A DNA stretch of 25,628 bases from DASPXY01 sp038227745 (GCA_038227745.1 JBBRPS010000036.1:1-25628); one strand, 5' to 3'. Positions 7,685 through 13,554 are shown, counted from the stretch's first letter. Program-made: numbers and translations. Notes: generated by a model not told the origin, from the sequence alone.

Positions 7685-7756
7685 GACGCCGGCAGGAGTC
7701 GAACCTGCTTGATAGTCGGGTTGCAGCCGACCGCCTGGCCGTCCGGCCCCGGCGTC
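7685..7756 (-). tRNA. tRNA-Cys(GCA)
   Basis: The acceptor GACGCCG/CGGCGTC is perfect. The anticodon stem GTCGG/CCGAC has loop CTGCAAC, anticodon GCA. The T arm GCAGG/CCTGC has loop TTCGACT. Confidence 0.92.
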
Positions 7757-7772
7757 CTCTTCTTCATCAAGA

Positions 7773-7844
7773 GCCGGCGGTGGGACTCGAACCCACTTGA
7801 TCCGCGTTACGAGGGCGGTGCCCGGCCCGTCGAGCATCGCCGGC
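7773..7844 (-). tRNA. tRNA-Thr(CGT)
   Basis: The acceptor GCCGGCG/CGCCGGC is perfect. The anticodon loop CTCGTAA gives CGT; the anticodon stem has a C-C mismatch next to the loop. The T arm GTGGG/CCCAC has loop TTCGAGT. Confidence 0.88.
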
Positions 7845-7854
7845 CTGTTTCAGC

Positions 7855-7922
7855 AGCCAGTGCTGGTGTCGAGCCAACTCGACCGAGGTTCAGAGCCCCG
7901 GTCCCCTCCCGAGGGCCTGGCC
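7855..7922 (-). tRNA. tRNA-Gln(CTG), divergent copy
   Basis: The anticodon stem CGGGG/CCTCG has loop CTCTGAA, anticodon CTG. The T arm GTTGG/CCAGC has loop CTCGACA, with C at position 54. The acceptor GGCCAGG/ACTGGCT keeps six of seven pairs. Next to the cleaner tRNA-Gln(CTG) at 8277-8346 this looks like a decaying second copy. Confidence 0.7.
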
Positions 7923-7938
7923 AGAAGGGCGATCCAGA

Positions 7939-8010
7939 GCCAGCGGCGGGACTCGAACCCGCACGCGCCCCTTTACAGGAGGGGTGCTCGGCCCGTCGAG
8001 CTGCACTGGC
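7939..8010 (-). tRNA. tRNA-Thr(TGT), C33
   Basis: The acceptor GCCAGTG/CGCTGGC has one T-G pair. The anticodon stem CCCCT/AGGGG has loop CCTGTAA: anticodon TGT but C33. The T arm GCGGG/CCCGC has loop TTCGAGT. Confidence 0.87.
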
Positions 8011-8023
8011 GTTATCGGACAGG

Positions 8024-8095
8024 GTGGGTAGCCGGTTACGATCCGGCACCGCGACGGTCACAGGGTCGCATGCAGCGCCACTACACCATACCCAC
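8024..8095 (-). tRNA. tRNA-His(GTG)
   Basis: The acceptor GTGGGTA/TACCCAC is perfect, with G at -1 (from 8096) opposite C73 (from 8023), the histidine identity pair. The anticodon loop CTGTGAC gives GTG; its stem has a C-C mismatch at the loop end. The T loop is ATCGTAA. Confidence 0.9.
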
Positions 8096-8118
8096 CATCT
8101 TCGGCCACACAGGCCAGT

Positions 8119-8188
8119 ATCCCCGTGAGGAGTCGAACCTCACCCTCGACCTTCGCACGGTCGCGTGCCGCCGGCACACCCCGAGGAC
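8119..8188 (-). tRNA. tRNA-Arg(GCG)
   Basis: The acceptor GTCCTCG/CGGGGAT pairs fully if two G-T pairs are allowed. The anticodon stem CGACC/GGTCG has loop GTGCGAA, anticodon GCG. The T arm TGAGG/CCTCA has loop TTCGACT. G34 is unusual for the CGN box, where bacteria normally use ACG. The gene resembles its neighbour tRNA-Arg(CCG). Confidence 0.8.
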
Positions 8189-8198
8189 ATCCGTCAGT

Positions 8199-8269
8199 AC
8201 CCCGGCCAGGAGTCGAACCTGGGCCTCGACCTTCGGAGAGTCGCGTGATGTCCGTTTCACCACCAGGGC
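8199..8269 (-). tRNA. tRNA-Arg(CCG)
   Basis: The acceptor GCCCTGG/CCGGGGT pairs with two G-T pairs. The anticodon stem CGACT/GGTCG has loop CTCCGAA, anticodon CCG. The T arm CCAGG/CCTGG has loop TTCGACT. The shared anticodon-arm and variable-region sequence suggests duplication with the preceding Arg gene. Confidence 0.85.
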
Positions 8270-8276
8270 ATGCAGT

Positions 8277-8346
8277 TCCGGGGGCTGGAGTCGAACCAAC
8301 AGCCGCGCGTTCAGAGCGCGCCGTCCTGCCGTTGAACGACCCCGGA
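8277..8346 (-). tRNA. tRNA-Gln(CTG)
   Basis: The acceptor TCCGGGG/CCCCGGA is perfect. The anticodon stem GCGCG/CGCGC has loop CTCTGAA, anticodon CTG. The T arm GTTGG/CCAGC has loop TTCGACT. All invariant positions look normal. Confidence 0.92.
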
Positions 8347-8363
8347 ATGGGTCAGTGGCCAGT

Positions 8364-8444
8364 GGCCAGGGAGGGAGTTGAACCCTCACGCCCGGTGGGC
8401 ACGGCCTTCTGAGGGCCGCGTGTCTGCCATTCCACCACCTGGCC
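8364..8444 (-). tRNA. tRNA-Leu(CAG)
   Basis: A class II tRNA. The acceptor GGCCAGG/CCTGGCC is perfect, and the anticodon stem CGGCC/GGCCG has loop CTCAGAA, anticodon CAG. A long variable arm (TGCCCACCGGGCGT) is followed by a T arm GAGGG/CCCTC with loop TTCAACT. Confidence 0.92.
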
Positions 8445-8454
8445 ATCTCCAGTG

Positions 8455-8524
8455 GACCGTGGAGGGAGTTGAACCCTCATCTGCCGGGTGCAAGCCGACC
8501 GTCTTCCCGTTAGACGACACGCCC
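8455..8524 (-). tRNA. tRNA-Ala(TGC) by anticodon, lacks G3:U70
   Basis: The anticodon stem GTCGG/CCGGC has loop CTTGCAC, anticodon TGC. The T arm GAGGG/CCCTC has loop TTCAACT. The acceptor strands GGGCGTG and CACGGTC leave a G-G mismatch at 3:70 and put the G-T pair at 2:71. The G3:U70 pair is the main identity element of alanine tRNAs, so charging with alanine is doubtful. Confidence 0.8.
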
Positions 8525-8539
8525 AGGTATCAAGGCAGT

Positions 8540-8611
8540 GGCCCCGGTGGGGGTCGAACCCACATCCCCCTGTTTAAGAGACAGGTGCTCAGCCGGTTGA
8601 GCTACAAGGCC
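8540..8611 (-). tRNA. tRNA-Lys(CTT)
   Basis: The acceptor GGCCTTG/CGGGGCC has two T-G pairs. The anticodon stem CCTGT/ACAGG has loop CTCTTAA, anticodon CTT. The T arm GTGGG/CCCAC has loop TTCGACC. Confidence 0.92.
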
Positions 8612-8622
8612 GTCGAAGTAGT

Positions 8623-8706
8623 GCGTCGAGCAGGAGTCGAACCTGCACATCCTAAAAAGGCGGGCGGGTTACAGCCGCCCTGTCTCGCCCGTGAACTAGC
8701 CGACGC
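8623..8706 (-). tRNA. tRNA-Tyr(GTA)
   Basis: A class II tRNA. The acceptor GCGTCGG/TCGACGC has one G-T pair. The anticodon stem GGCGG/CCGCC has loop CTGTAAC, anticodon GTA. A long variable region is followed by a T arm GCAGG/CCTGC with loop TTCGACT. Confidence 0.92.
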
Positions 8707-8719
8707 AGCCGAGGCGAGC

Positions 8720-8789
8720 AGGTCCGCAAGGATTTGAACCCTGACCAGCAAGGTTGGAACTTGCCGTGCTGCCATTACACTACGGACCT
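8720..8789 (-). tRNA. tRNA-Trp(CCA)
   Basis: The acceptor AGGTCCG/CGGACCT is perfect. The anticodon stem GCAAG/CTTGC has loop TTCCAAC, anticodon CCA. The T arm CAGGG/CCTTG has loop TTCAAAT. Confidence 0.93.
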
Positions 8790-8796
8790 ATGCAGT

Positions 8797-8867
8797 ACGA
8801 CGTGCGGGAGTTGAACCCGCCTGGCCTGTTGGAGAGACAGGCGACCTCACCCGAAGTCGAACGTCGC
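8797..8867 (-). tRNA. tRNA-Glu(CTC), C37
   Basis: The acceptor GCGACGT/ACGTCGT has one G-T pair. The anticodon stem CCTGT/ACAGG has loop CTCTCCA, anticodon CTC with C37 in place of the usual purine. The T arm GCGGG/CCCGC has loop TTCAACT. Confidence 0.82.
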
Positions 8868-8919
8868 ATCCTCGATCCGCCGGGCCGGCAGGGTCAGCCC
8901 CTGCTTCGACCCAGCGAGC
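8868..8919 (-). other. Spacer with a T-arm-like hairpin
   Basis: This 52-base spacer is longer than the usual 8-25 bases. It holds a hairpin GCAGG/CCTGC with a seven-base loop GGCTGAC, the size of a T arm but without the T-loop consensus. It could be the remnant of a deleted tRNA or a processing hairpin. Confidence 0.3.
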
Positions 8920-8990
8920 CCCCTGTACGGGTTTCGATCCCGTCTCACCTGCTCGACAGGCAGGCCGCCGCGCCAGCTGCGTCACAGGGG
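8920..8990 (-). tRNA. tRNA-Asp(GTC)
   Basis: The acceptor CCCCTGT/ACAGGGG is perfect. The anticodon stem CCTGC/GCAGG has loop CTGTCGA, anticodon GTC. The T arm ACGGG/CCCGT has loop ATCGAAA. Confidence 0.9.
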
Positions 8991-8998
8991 GTAGCAGA

Positions 8999-9068
8999 GT
9001 GCCCGGCGGAGATTGAACCCGCCTGTCTGGCGTGGGGGGCCGGTGCCTGGCCGCTCGGCCGCGGGCAC
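8999..9068 (-). tRNA. tRNA-Gly(CCC), C33
   Basis: The acceptor GTGCCCG/CGGGCAC is perfect. The anticodon loop CCCCCAC gives CCC with C33; the stem CCGGC/GCCAG has one mismatch. The T arm GCGGG/TCCGC has loop TTCAATC. Confidence 0.82.
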
Positions 9069-9078
9069 ATCGTTCAGC

Positions 9079-9160
9079 GGAAGGAGAGGGAGTCGAACCC
9101 TCAAGGCCCGCGCTCGTCCGGGTAGTAGCCGGGTGCCGTCGCCCTTCGGCTTGCCCTTCC
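9079..9160 (-). tRNA. tRNA-Ser with anticodon ACT
   Basis: A class II tRNA. The acceptor GGAAGGG/TCCTTCC has one G-T pair. The anticodon stem CCCGG/CCGGA has loop CTACTAC, with T33 and A37 in place and anticodon ACT. Bacteria normally read AGY with GCT, so A34 is unexpected. A long variable arm and a T arm GAGGG/CCCTC with loop TTCGACT are normal. Confidence 0.82.
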
Positions 9161-9167
9161 GTTCAGT

Positions 9168-9241
9168 CGGGACGGCTGGATTTGAACCAGCGTTCTCGTG
9201 CGTCCGAGGCACGCGACCACTCCAGGCTGGTCCACGTCCCG
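9168..9241 (-). tRNA. tRNA-Pro(CGG)
   Basis: The acceptor CGGGACG/CGTCCCG is perfect. The anticodon stem CGTGC/GCACG has loop CTCGGAC, anticodon CGG. The T arm GCTGG/CCAGC has loop TTCAAAT. Its sequence differs clearly from the tRNA-Pro fragment at 1276-1322. Confidence 0.93.
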
Positions 9242-9245
9242 AGTC

Positions 9246-9410
9246 GGTGACCGTACAAGTTGCACAAGCCTTAGAACTTTTCCAGTGCGTTTGCCATTTC
9301 GCCACGGGGCGTGGTCGAGAGAGTCGCCCCGGAGGGAATCGAACCCCCAAACTCTTGCGAGTGCTGGACCCTGATGTTTGTATGCTTCTGCTGTAGGGTA
9401 CGGTCGCCAG
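9246..9410 (-). tRNA. Circularly permuted tRNA-Leu gene (3' half before 5' half)
   Basis: Read on the minus strand, a class II 3' half comes first: possible anticodon-loop bases ATCAGGG (9375-9369), stem TCCAG (9368-9364), variable arm ACTC-GCAA-GAGT, T arm 9332-9348 with loop TTCGATT, and acceptor CGGGGCG (9331-9325). After a 13-base linker the 5' half follows: acceptor CGCCCCG (9311-9305), TG, a leucine-type D arm (9302-9287, with GG and GCAAACGC), A26 and stem CTGGA (9285-9281). Acceptor and anticodon stems match perfectly, and no 5' acceptor exists upstream of the 3' half. The outer ends pair over eight bases (9398-9405 with 9249-9256). The mature anticodon depends on the splice points; CAG from TCAGGG is the best guess. 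A relic of two half-deleted tandem tRNA-Leu genes is the alternative. Confidence 0.72.
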
Positions 9411-9411
9411 A

Positions 9412-9482
9412 GCACCCAGCGGGAGTCGAACCCGCACGTCCGCCATGGCGAGGCGGCAGGCTGCCGGCTACATCATGGGTGC
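9412..9482 (-). tRNA. tRNA-Gly(GCC), C33
   Basis: The acceptor GCACCCA/TGGGTGC is perfect. The anticodon stem CCGCC/GGCGG has loop TCGCCAT: anticodon GCC with C33. The T arm GCGGG/CCCGC has loop TTCGACT. It is the first gene of the array in the direction of transcription. Confidence 0.87.
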
Positions 9483-9531
9483 TTTCGTTATCGTCGCCGC
9501 GTTGTCAAGGAGCCAGGCCGCCGGGCCAAAC

Positions 9532-9564
9532 AAAAAGGCCAGGCGTCCCGTGACACCTGGCCTT
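9532..9564 (-). terminator. Rho-independent terminator upstream of the tRNA array
   Basis: A nine-base-pair stem AAGGCCAGG/CCTGGCCTT with a 12-base loop is followed on the minus strand by TTTG and further T-rich sequence. It lies 50 bases before the first tRNA of the array and would stop minus-strand transcripts entering from upstream. On the plus strand no T run follows the stem. Confidence 0.55.
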
Positions 9565-10359
9565 GAAGGTCGAAGACCGCAAGGGATCGGGTGTCACAAG
9601 CGCCGGGGGTACGCGGACTGCGCAGCCGCCGGGCGACTGGCATGCGCCGCTTCGTCCGTCCAACGATCATGCCCATTACCGCACAGGACTACCATCGTAC
9701 CCTCAACTGGTCGTCGGCGCGGGAGGAGGTTGTTGTCACCGCGCGCTGCCTCTCGCCTACACTTCTTTAGACGCCGCTGCCGTGGAATGGTTCGCCAGCC
9801 GCCGCGCATTTTGTCGAGGCGGGCGTCCATCGGCAATGTGGCCAAGGGCGACCGAGCCTCAAGGGGTTCGGACGAGGTTGCGGAGTCGGTGTTTCAGTTC
9901 CTCGGGACGCACGCCGCGGCTCTCTGCCGCTACCTGCACCAATAGACGTCGCTGGGGGCCTTGACTTGCGCCATCAATCCCGCCCTTACAAGGCGACCGG
10001 AGCGACTACTGTTGAATGTGAGCACATCTCGCCCGAGCAATGTCCAACCGTACAGTCCTCAAAGGCCCCAGGAGGCACCAAAATCGGCCCTGGGGCGCGT
10101 AAACCGCCCATCTGGCTGCCCGGGGCCGTCCGGAGGGCTCCTGGGGCCTGTCAGGGGCCTTCCTGGGCATGTCGACAGGGTGGGATGGTCCACATTTCAG
10201 GGATGCCTCACCAAGCTCTCCCCGCGGCTGCCAAAATGGCAGCCGCACCCCTACTGGCATTCTAAAAACCGGTTTTGAGAATTCCTCTTGGGTACTACGG
10301 CACCGATGAGGTCGGGGAGGCGCGGTTCCTTTCAGGGGGCTATGGCGACGACTTTCTGA
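9565..10359. other. Stretch without a recognisable gene; one strong hairpin
   Basis: No frame here has a credible start or motif. A perfect hairpin lies at 10224-10246 (ten base pairs, GCGGCTGCCA/TGGCAGCCGC, loop AAA) without a T run after it. A 12-base palindrome AAAACCGGTTTT lies at 10265-10276. Neither has an evident role. Confidence 0.4.
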
Positions 10360-10518
10360 TTGCTCGGGAAGCCTCCAACCCGCTTTCCCCAGTTCGGACC
10401 CGCCTGGGACGTCTGGCGCGCCGCGGACCCTACGAACTTCCACCGCGACGTCGTCTCCCGCATCCCGGTCTGCCAGTGCCTCGATTCGTTGGCGATGGAG
10501 CTGAATGGTGAACGGTGA
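10360..10518 (+). pseudogene. C-terminal coding remnant of unknown family
   Basis: Directly after an in-frame stop the frame reads PPTRFPQFGPAWDVWRAADP, then NFHRDVVSRIPVCQCLDSLA and a stop. Third codon positions are GC-rich as in real genes of this window, but no start codon with a ribosome site exists, and I do not recognise the family. It is probably the end of a deleted gene. Confidence 0.3.
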
Positions 10519-10762
10519 GACGACCTGCTCGACTCCATCGGCTCGGGAAATCCCTCTCGGGAGAGACGTGTGATGAGGCCGGATAACAGGCTGCTTGCCA
10601 AAACCCGGTCGGTCGATCAGGAGGCGGGTCGTCCGCGCCCGGTCCATGACGGCTTCTTCTCGTTGGGCCGGTCAGCCGGAAGCTCGTGCCTGCCGCACGG
10701 CTCGCTTGATCTCCTCGACGGGCAGTCGCGCCCGCAGCCCTCACCACACCCGTGGCGGCGCC

Positions 10763-11968
10763 TCACCGCTCGTCCGCTCTGTCCTGTCCCACCCTCGGCG
10801 GTTCGAGGAGGCGCCCGCGGCGGATGGCGGCGGCGCCGAACTGGGTGCGGATGGCGTCCACGGCCCGGTCCAGGGCACCCTGCCGTACTTCCAGGCCCCC
10901 GTCGAAGAGGTCCCCCTGGACCGCCCGGTCGCGCGTCAGTTTCGAGGCCCCTGTGCCGAGGAGTCGGACCGGCAGCAGGTCGCTCGACAGCGCCTGCTCG
11001 AACAGCGCGGCGGCGGCTTGCCAGAGGGCCTCCGTACTGTCGGTCCCCTGCGACAGGGTCAGGCCCCGCGTCCGCGTACGGAAGTCCGCCGAGCGGATCT
11101 TCAGCTCGACGGCGCGTGCCCGTAGCCCCTCTTGCCGCAGTCGGCCGGCGAGCTGCTCCACCAGGCCGAGCAGCCAGGTGCGCAGGGCCTCGCGATCGGC
11201 GATGTCCTGGGCGAACGTCGTCTCGGTGCTGATCGACTTCGCCTCCCGGTCGGAGACGACCGGCCGGTCGTCCTGCCCCCGCGCCAGCCGCCACAGCTGC
11301 CGGCCGTGCTTCCCGAAGTGATCGACCACGACACGCTCGGGCAGGTCCGCGAGCTGACCGATGGCGCGCACGCCCAGCGCGTGCAGCCGCTGCTCGCCTT
11401 TCGCGCCGACGCCCCAGAGCCGGCTCACCGGCAGGGGGGCAAGGAACTCCGCGACGCCGTCTGGCGGGACGACCACCAGGCCGTCCGGCTTGCCGAGGTC
11501 ACCGGCGAGCTTGGCCAGGAACTTGTTGGGGGCCACGCCCACCGAGGCGACCAACCCTATCTCCTCCTTGATGCGCGCCTTGATCTGCCGGGCGATCTCG
11601 GGGGTTGGGCCGAACAGCCCCTGGCAGCCGCGCACGTCGAGGAACGCCTCGTCCAGGCTCAGCGGCTCGACCAGCGGCGTGAAGGAGGACAGGATCGCGC
11701 GGATCTGGCGGGCGACGAGGGCGTAGTGGCCCATGCGCACGGGGAGGAAGGCGGCGTGCGGGCAGAGGCGGCGGGCGGTGCTCATCGGCTGGGCACTGTG
11801 GACGCCGAAGGGGCGGGCCTCGTAGGAGGCGGCGCAGACCACGCCCCGGCCGCCGACGCCGCCGACGATGACGGGTTGGCCGCGCAGCTCGGGCCGGTCG
11901 CGCTGCTCAACGGCGGCGTAGAAGGCGTCCATATCGACGTGGAGGATCGTCAGCGGGTCGTGCGCCAC
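10763..11968 (-). CDS. dinB: DNA polymerase IV (Y-family translesion polymerase)
   Basis: A 401-residue error-prone polymerase that copies past damaged bases. The palm begins ILHVDMDAFYAAVEQRD with catalytic Asp12 and the aromatic steric gate at Phe16, and Asp106-Glu107 lie in EPLSLDEAFLDV. The thumb has a helix-hairpin-helix (LWGVGAKGEQRLHALGV, about residues 184-200). The little-finger domain covers about 240-345, including SISTETTFAQDI. The clamp-binding motif QGDLFD is at 351-356, unusually with 45 residues beyond it. The length fits the family, slightly long at the C-terminus. No LexA box is obvious upstream. The downstream stretch holds no gene on this strand, so it is probably transcribed alone. 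Confidence 0.95.
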   Translation of the reverse strand: MAHDPLTILHVDMDAFYAAVEQRDRPELRGQPVIVGGVGGRGVVCAASYEARPFGVHSAQPMSTARRLCPHAAFLPVRMGHYALVARQIRAILSSFTPLVEPLSLDEAFLDVRGCQGLFGPTPEIARQIKARIKEEIGLVASVGVAPNKFLAKLAGDLGKPDGLVVVPPDGVAEFLAPLPVSRLWGVGAKGEQRLHALGVRAIGQLADLPERVVVDHFGKHGRQLWRLARGQDDRPVVSDREAKSISTETTFAQDIADREALRTWLLGLVEQLAGRLRQEGLRARAVELKIRSADFRTRTRGLTLSQGTDSTEALWQAAAALFEQALSSDLLPVRLLGTGASKLTRDRAVQGDLFDGGLEVRQGALDRAVDAIRTQFGAAAIRRGRLLEPPRVGQDRADER

Positions 11969-12154
11969 GGCCGAAGCCCTCGCCGGTTGCCCGGGGCCGG
12001 ATCAGTACCACCCCATGCTAACCGCGGAGGCCAGGGAAGGCCACTTCGGCGCGAGTCCCGGGGCAACCTGCTCCGGCCCGTGCGCCGGTACAATCGGTAC
12101 GGGGGACAGCTCGCGCACCTGGATCAATGCAGGCCGAGCCGACTCCCCAGCGAG

Positions 12155-12349
12155 ATGCCCATGCCCCCCGCTATCCGCGCCGCCGAGGCCGCCCAGGAGG
12201 CGTCTTCCCTGCGCCGCTACGAGCACGACCCGAATGCCGACGCCTTCGGCCTGGAGTCGGCCGAGAAGCTGGGCGTGCCGCCCGAGCGCGTGTTCAAGGA
12301 CAACCTTTGGGGCCATTTTCGCTGGCGTTGTGCCCTTGCCGCAGTATAG
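12155..12349 (+). pseudogene. ybaK: N-terminal remnant of Cys-tRNA(Pro) deacylase
   Basis: The frame reads PAIRAAEAA, then RRYEHDPNADAFGLESAEKL and GVPPERVFKDN. This matches the N-terminus of the YbaK/EbsC deacylase family (TPAIR, YEHDP, YGLEAAEKLG, PPERVFKTL), which removes mis-attached cysteine from tRNA-Pro. Homology stops at the point where the family continues with KTL; the frame then runs into unrelated sequence and ends. About 100 C-terminal residues, including the catalytic lysine region, are missing, so the gene is dead. Confidence 0.7.
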
Positions 12350-12390
12350 TGATGGCGCCGTTTCCGCCGCCGCTTGGAGGGGGATTGACC

Positions 12391-12498
12391 ATGCACCGCC
12401 TGAAACGGGCGTTGTCCGCAGCCCTGCTGATCCTCGTGGCAACGGGCGGGACGGCGGCGTCATTCAGGATCTGCTGTGCCGGCTGTCGCAGGTGTTGA
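12391..12498 (+). CDS. Tiny exported Cys-rich peptide
   Basis: A 35-residue frame starting MHRLKRALSAALLILVATGG and ending with a cysteine cluster (CCAGCRRC). An AGGGGG-type ribosome site (GGAGG at 12377) precedes the ATG by nine bases. The hydrophobic core and basic start look like a signal peptide followed by a very short mature part. Planctomycete genomes contain many such mini-proteins, but chance cannot be excluded. Confidence 0.35.
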   Translation: MHRLKRALSAALLILVATGGTAASFRICCAGCRRC

Positions 12499-12567
12499 GT
12501 GTGCCCGCCTCTCCGGTGCCCAACGACGTGAAGGCATGCTCCAAAACGCAGACTGAAAGGGTTGACG

Positions 12568-13287
12568 ATGTCAGAAAAAACCGTTCTGGGGACGATAACG
12601 GGGGAATACTTCCAGCCGGTCCGGCTTCATTACAGAGTGTTCGACGAGAAAGGTCTACTGCGGGTGTTCAAGAAACGGCGCTGTCTGGACTACGATTCCA
12701 CGGGGCAGCGCTGGGTGTGGCTCTACGGCCATGAGGCCAAGAACCTGCGGTTCAAGCAATCGTATGCCGAGATCCCCAAACACCTGCATCCCCTGATCAT
12801 CGGCTCCTTCTTCTTGCGACCGAACTGCGAACTCCTCCTCGACCTCCGCTCCTGCGAGCGCGCCAATTTGGCGATCCCGTTCTTCGACAAGCGCCTTCCT
12901 CGGAGTGTAGCCAAGGTGACCGAGGCCGAGGTCGTGAACAAACTCTTTTCAGCCACCGAGCACCAGAAACTAACTCCGGACGCCATCTTCGACCGGCAAG
13001 CCAGCCACGCTTTCGATCCCGAGGTAGCCCTGCAAGAAATCATCGAGCGGACGGCCCACGTTCACGATCCTCAAAAAAAGCTCAAAGCCGCTCTGGAGGC
13101 TGTGGAGTCACGTGCGAAGCAGCCCTTGCCCGACATCGAGCGCATCCCCATCCACTACTACGAAGAGGGCATTCAGGGTTTTGCGACGGTTTTGCAGCTG
13201 CGGCAACTCGTGGCCTTGGAGCACTGGTTGGGCAATCCCGAGTACTCGCTGTACGACGTGCTCCAGGCGATGCAGAAGCCGAGGTAG
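12568..13287 (+). CDS. Conserved-looking protein of unknown function
   Basis: A 239-residue soluble protein starting MSEKTVLGTITGEYFQPVRL. I chose the ATG at 12568 because GAAAGG lies seven bases upstream; a TTG six bases earlier is a weaker start. The first half is beta-rich (VRLHYRVFDEKGLLRVFKKR, QRWVWLYGHEAKNLRF) with a leucine-rich middle (LLLDLRSCERANLAIPFFDK). The second half is helical with charged segments and EIIERTAHVHDPQKKL. There is no signal peptide, membrane segment or known motif. Codon use is ordinary for the window, with slightly lower GC. I do not recognise the family. Confidence 0.6.
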   Translation: MSEKTVLGTITGEYFQPVRLHYRVFDEKGLLRVFKKRRCLDYDSTGQRWVWLYGHEAKNLRFKQSYAEIPKHLHPLIIGSFFLRPNCELLLDLRSCERANLAIPFFDKRLPRSVAKVTEAEVVNKLFSATEHQKLTPDAIFDRQASHAFDPEVALQEIIERTAHVHDPQKKLKAALEAVESRAKQPLPDIERIPIHYYEEGIQGFATVLQLRQLVALEHWLGNPEYSLYDVLQAMQKPR

Positions 13288-13429
13288 GTGCCAGCTCGAG
13301 TAGCCCCGGCCGGTTGCCCAGTCGGGGCCTCCCCCAGATCTTTCAGCTTGACGATCTGCCGTGCGCTGAGGGTGGGGTTACGCGGGAGAACTTGACCGGC
13401 GCACCCCGCAGGGGTATCGCCGGGCCTTT

Positions 13430-13554
13430 GAGGGAGCGGGCTTCGGTTACGGCGCGGAGGACGTCCATGCGATCGCGAGGTGCTCCGAGCCAAGCCCGGC
13501 CTGCGCGAAGCCGGTGAGGTGCTGCTGGCGCTGCTCATCGTGGGCCAGAAGTGA
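13430..13554 (+). pseudogene. Short frameshifted coding remnant
   Basis: One frame gives EGAGFGYGAEDVHAIAR, and the next continues with VLRAKPGLREAGEVLLALLI and VGQK before a stop. Together they look like the C-terminal end of a lost protein with one frameshift. The family is not recognised. The rest of 13288-13632 shows nothing. Confidence 0.25.

Noticed and set aside
9242..9410. A two-piece (permuted) tmRNA instead of a permuted tRNA
   Set aside because: There is no room for a tag-coding region or pseudoknots, and the D arm, long variable arm and A26 are those of tRNA-Leu.
9242..9410. A permuted group I intron around the tRNA-Leu halves
   Set aside because: Only about 35-40 bases remain on each side before the next tRNA gene, too few for a group I core, and no P7-type motifs are visible.
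7317..9482. CRISPR array
   Set aside because: The regular repeated TCGAA-type strings are antisense T loops of tRNA genes, not identical repeats with spacers.
9503..9508. TTGACA on the minus strand as -35 box of the tRNA array
   Set aside because: A -10 box 17 bases further would fall inside or next to the first tRNA, and the sequence there (AAAGCA) is not a -10 match.
10224..10246. Perfect hairpin as a transcription terminator
   Set aside because: No T run follows on either strand, and no gene ends nearby.
12002..12463. Minus-strand frame of 153 codons upstream of dinB
   Set aside because: It is opposite the ybaK remnant and shows no coding motif of its own.
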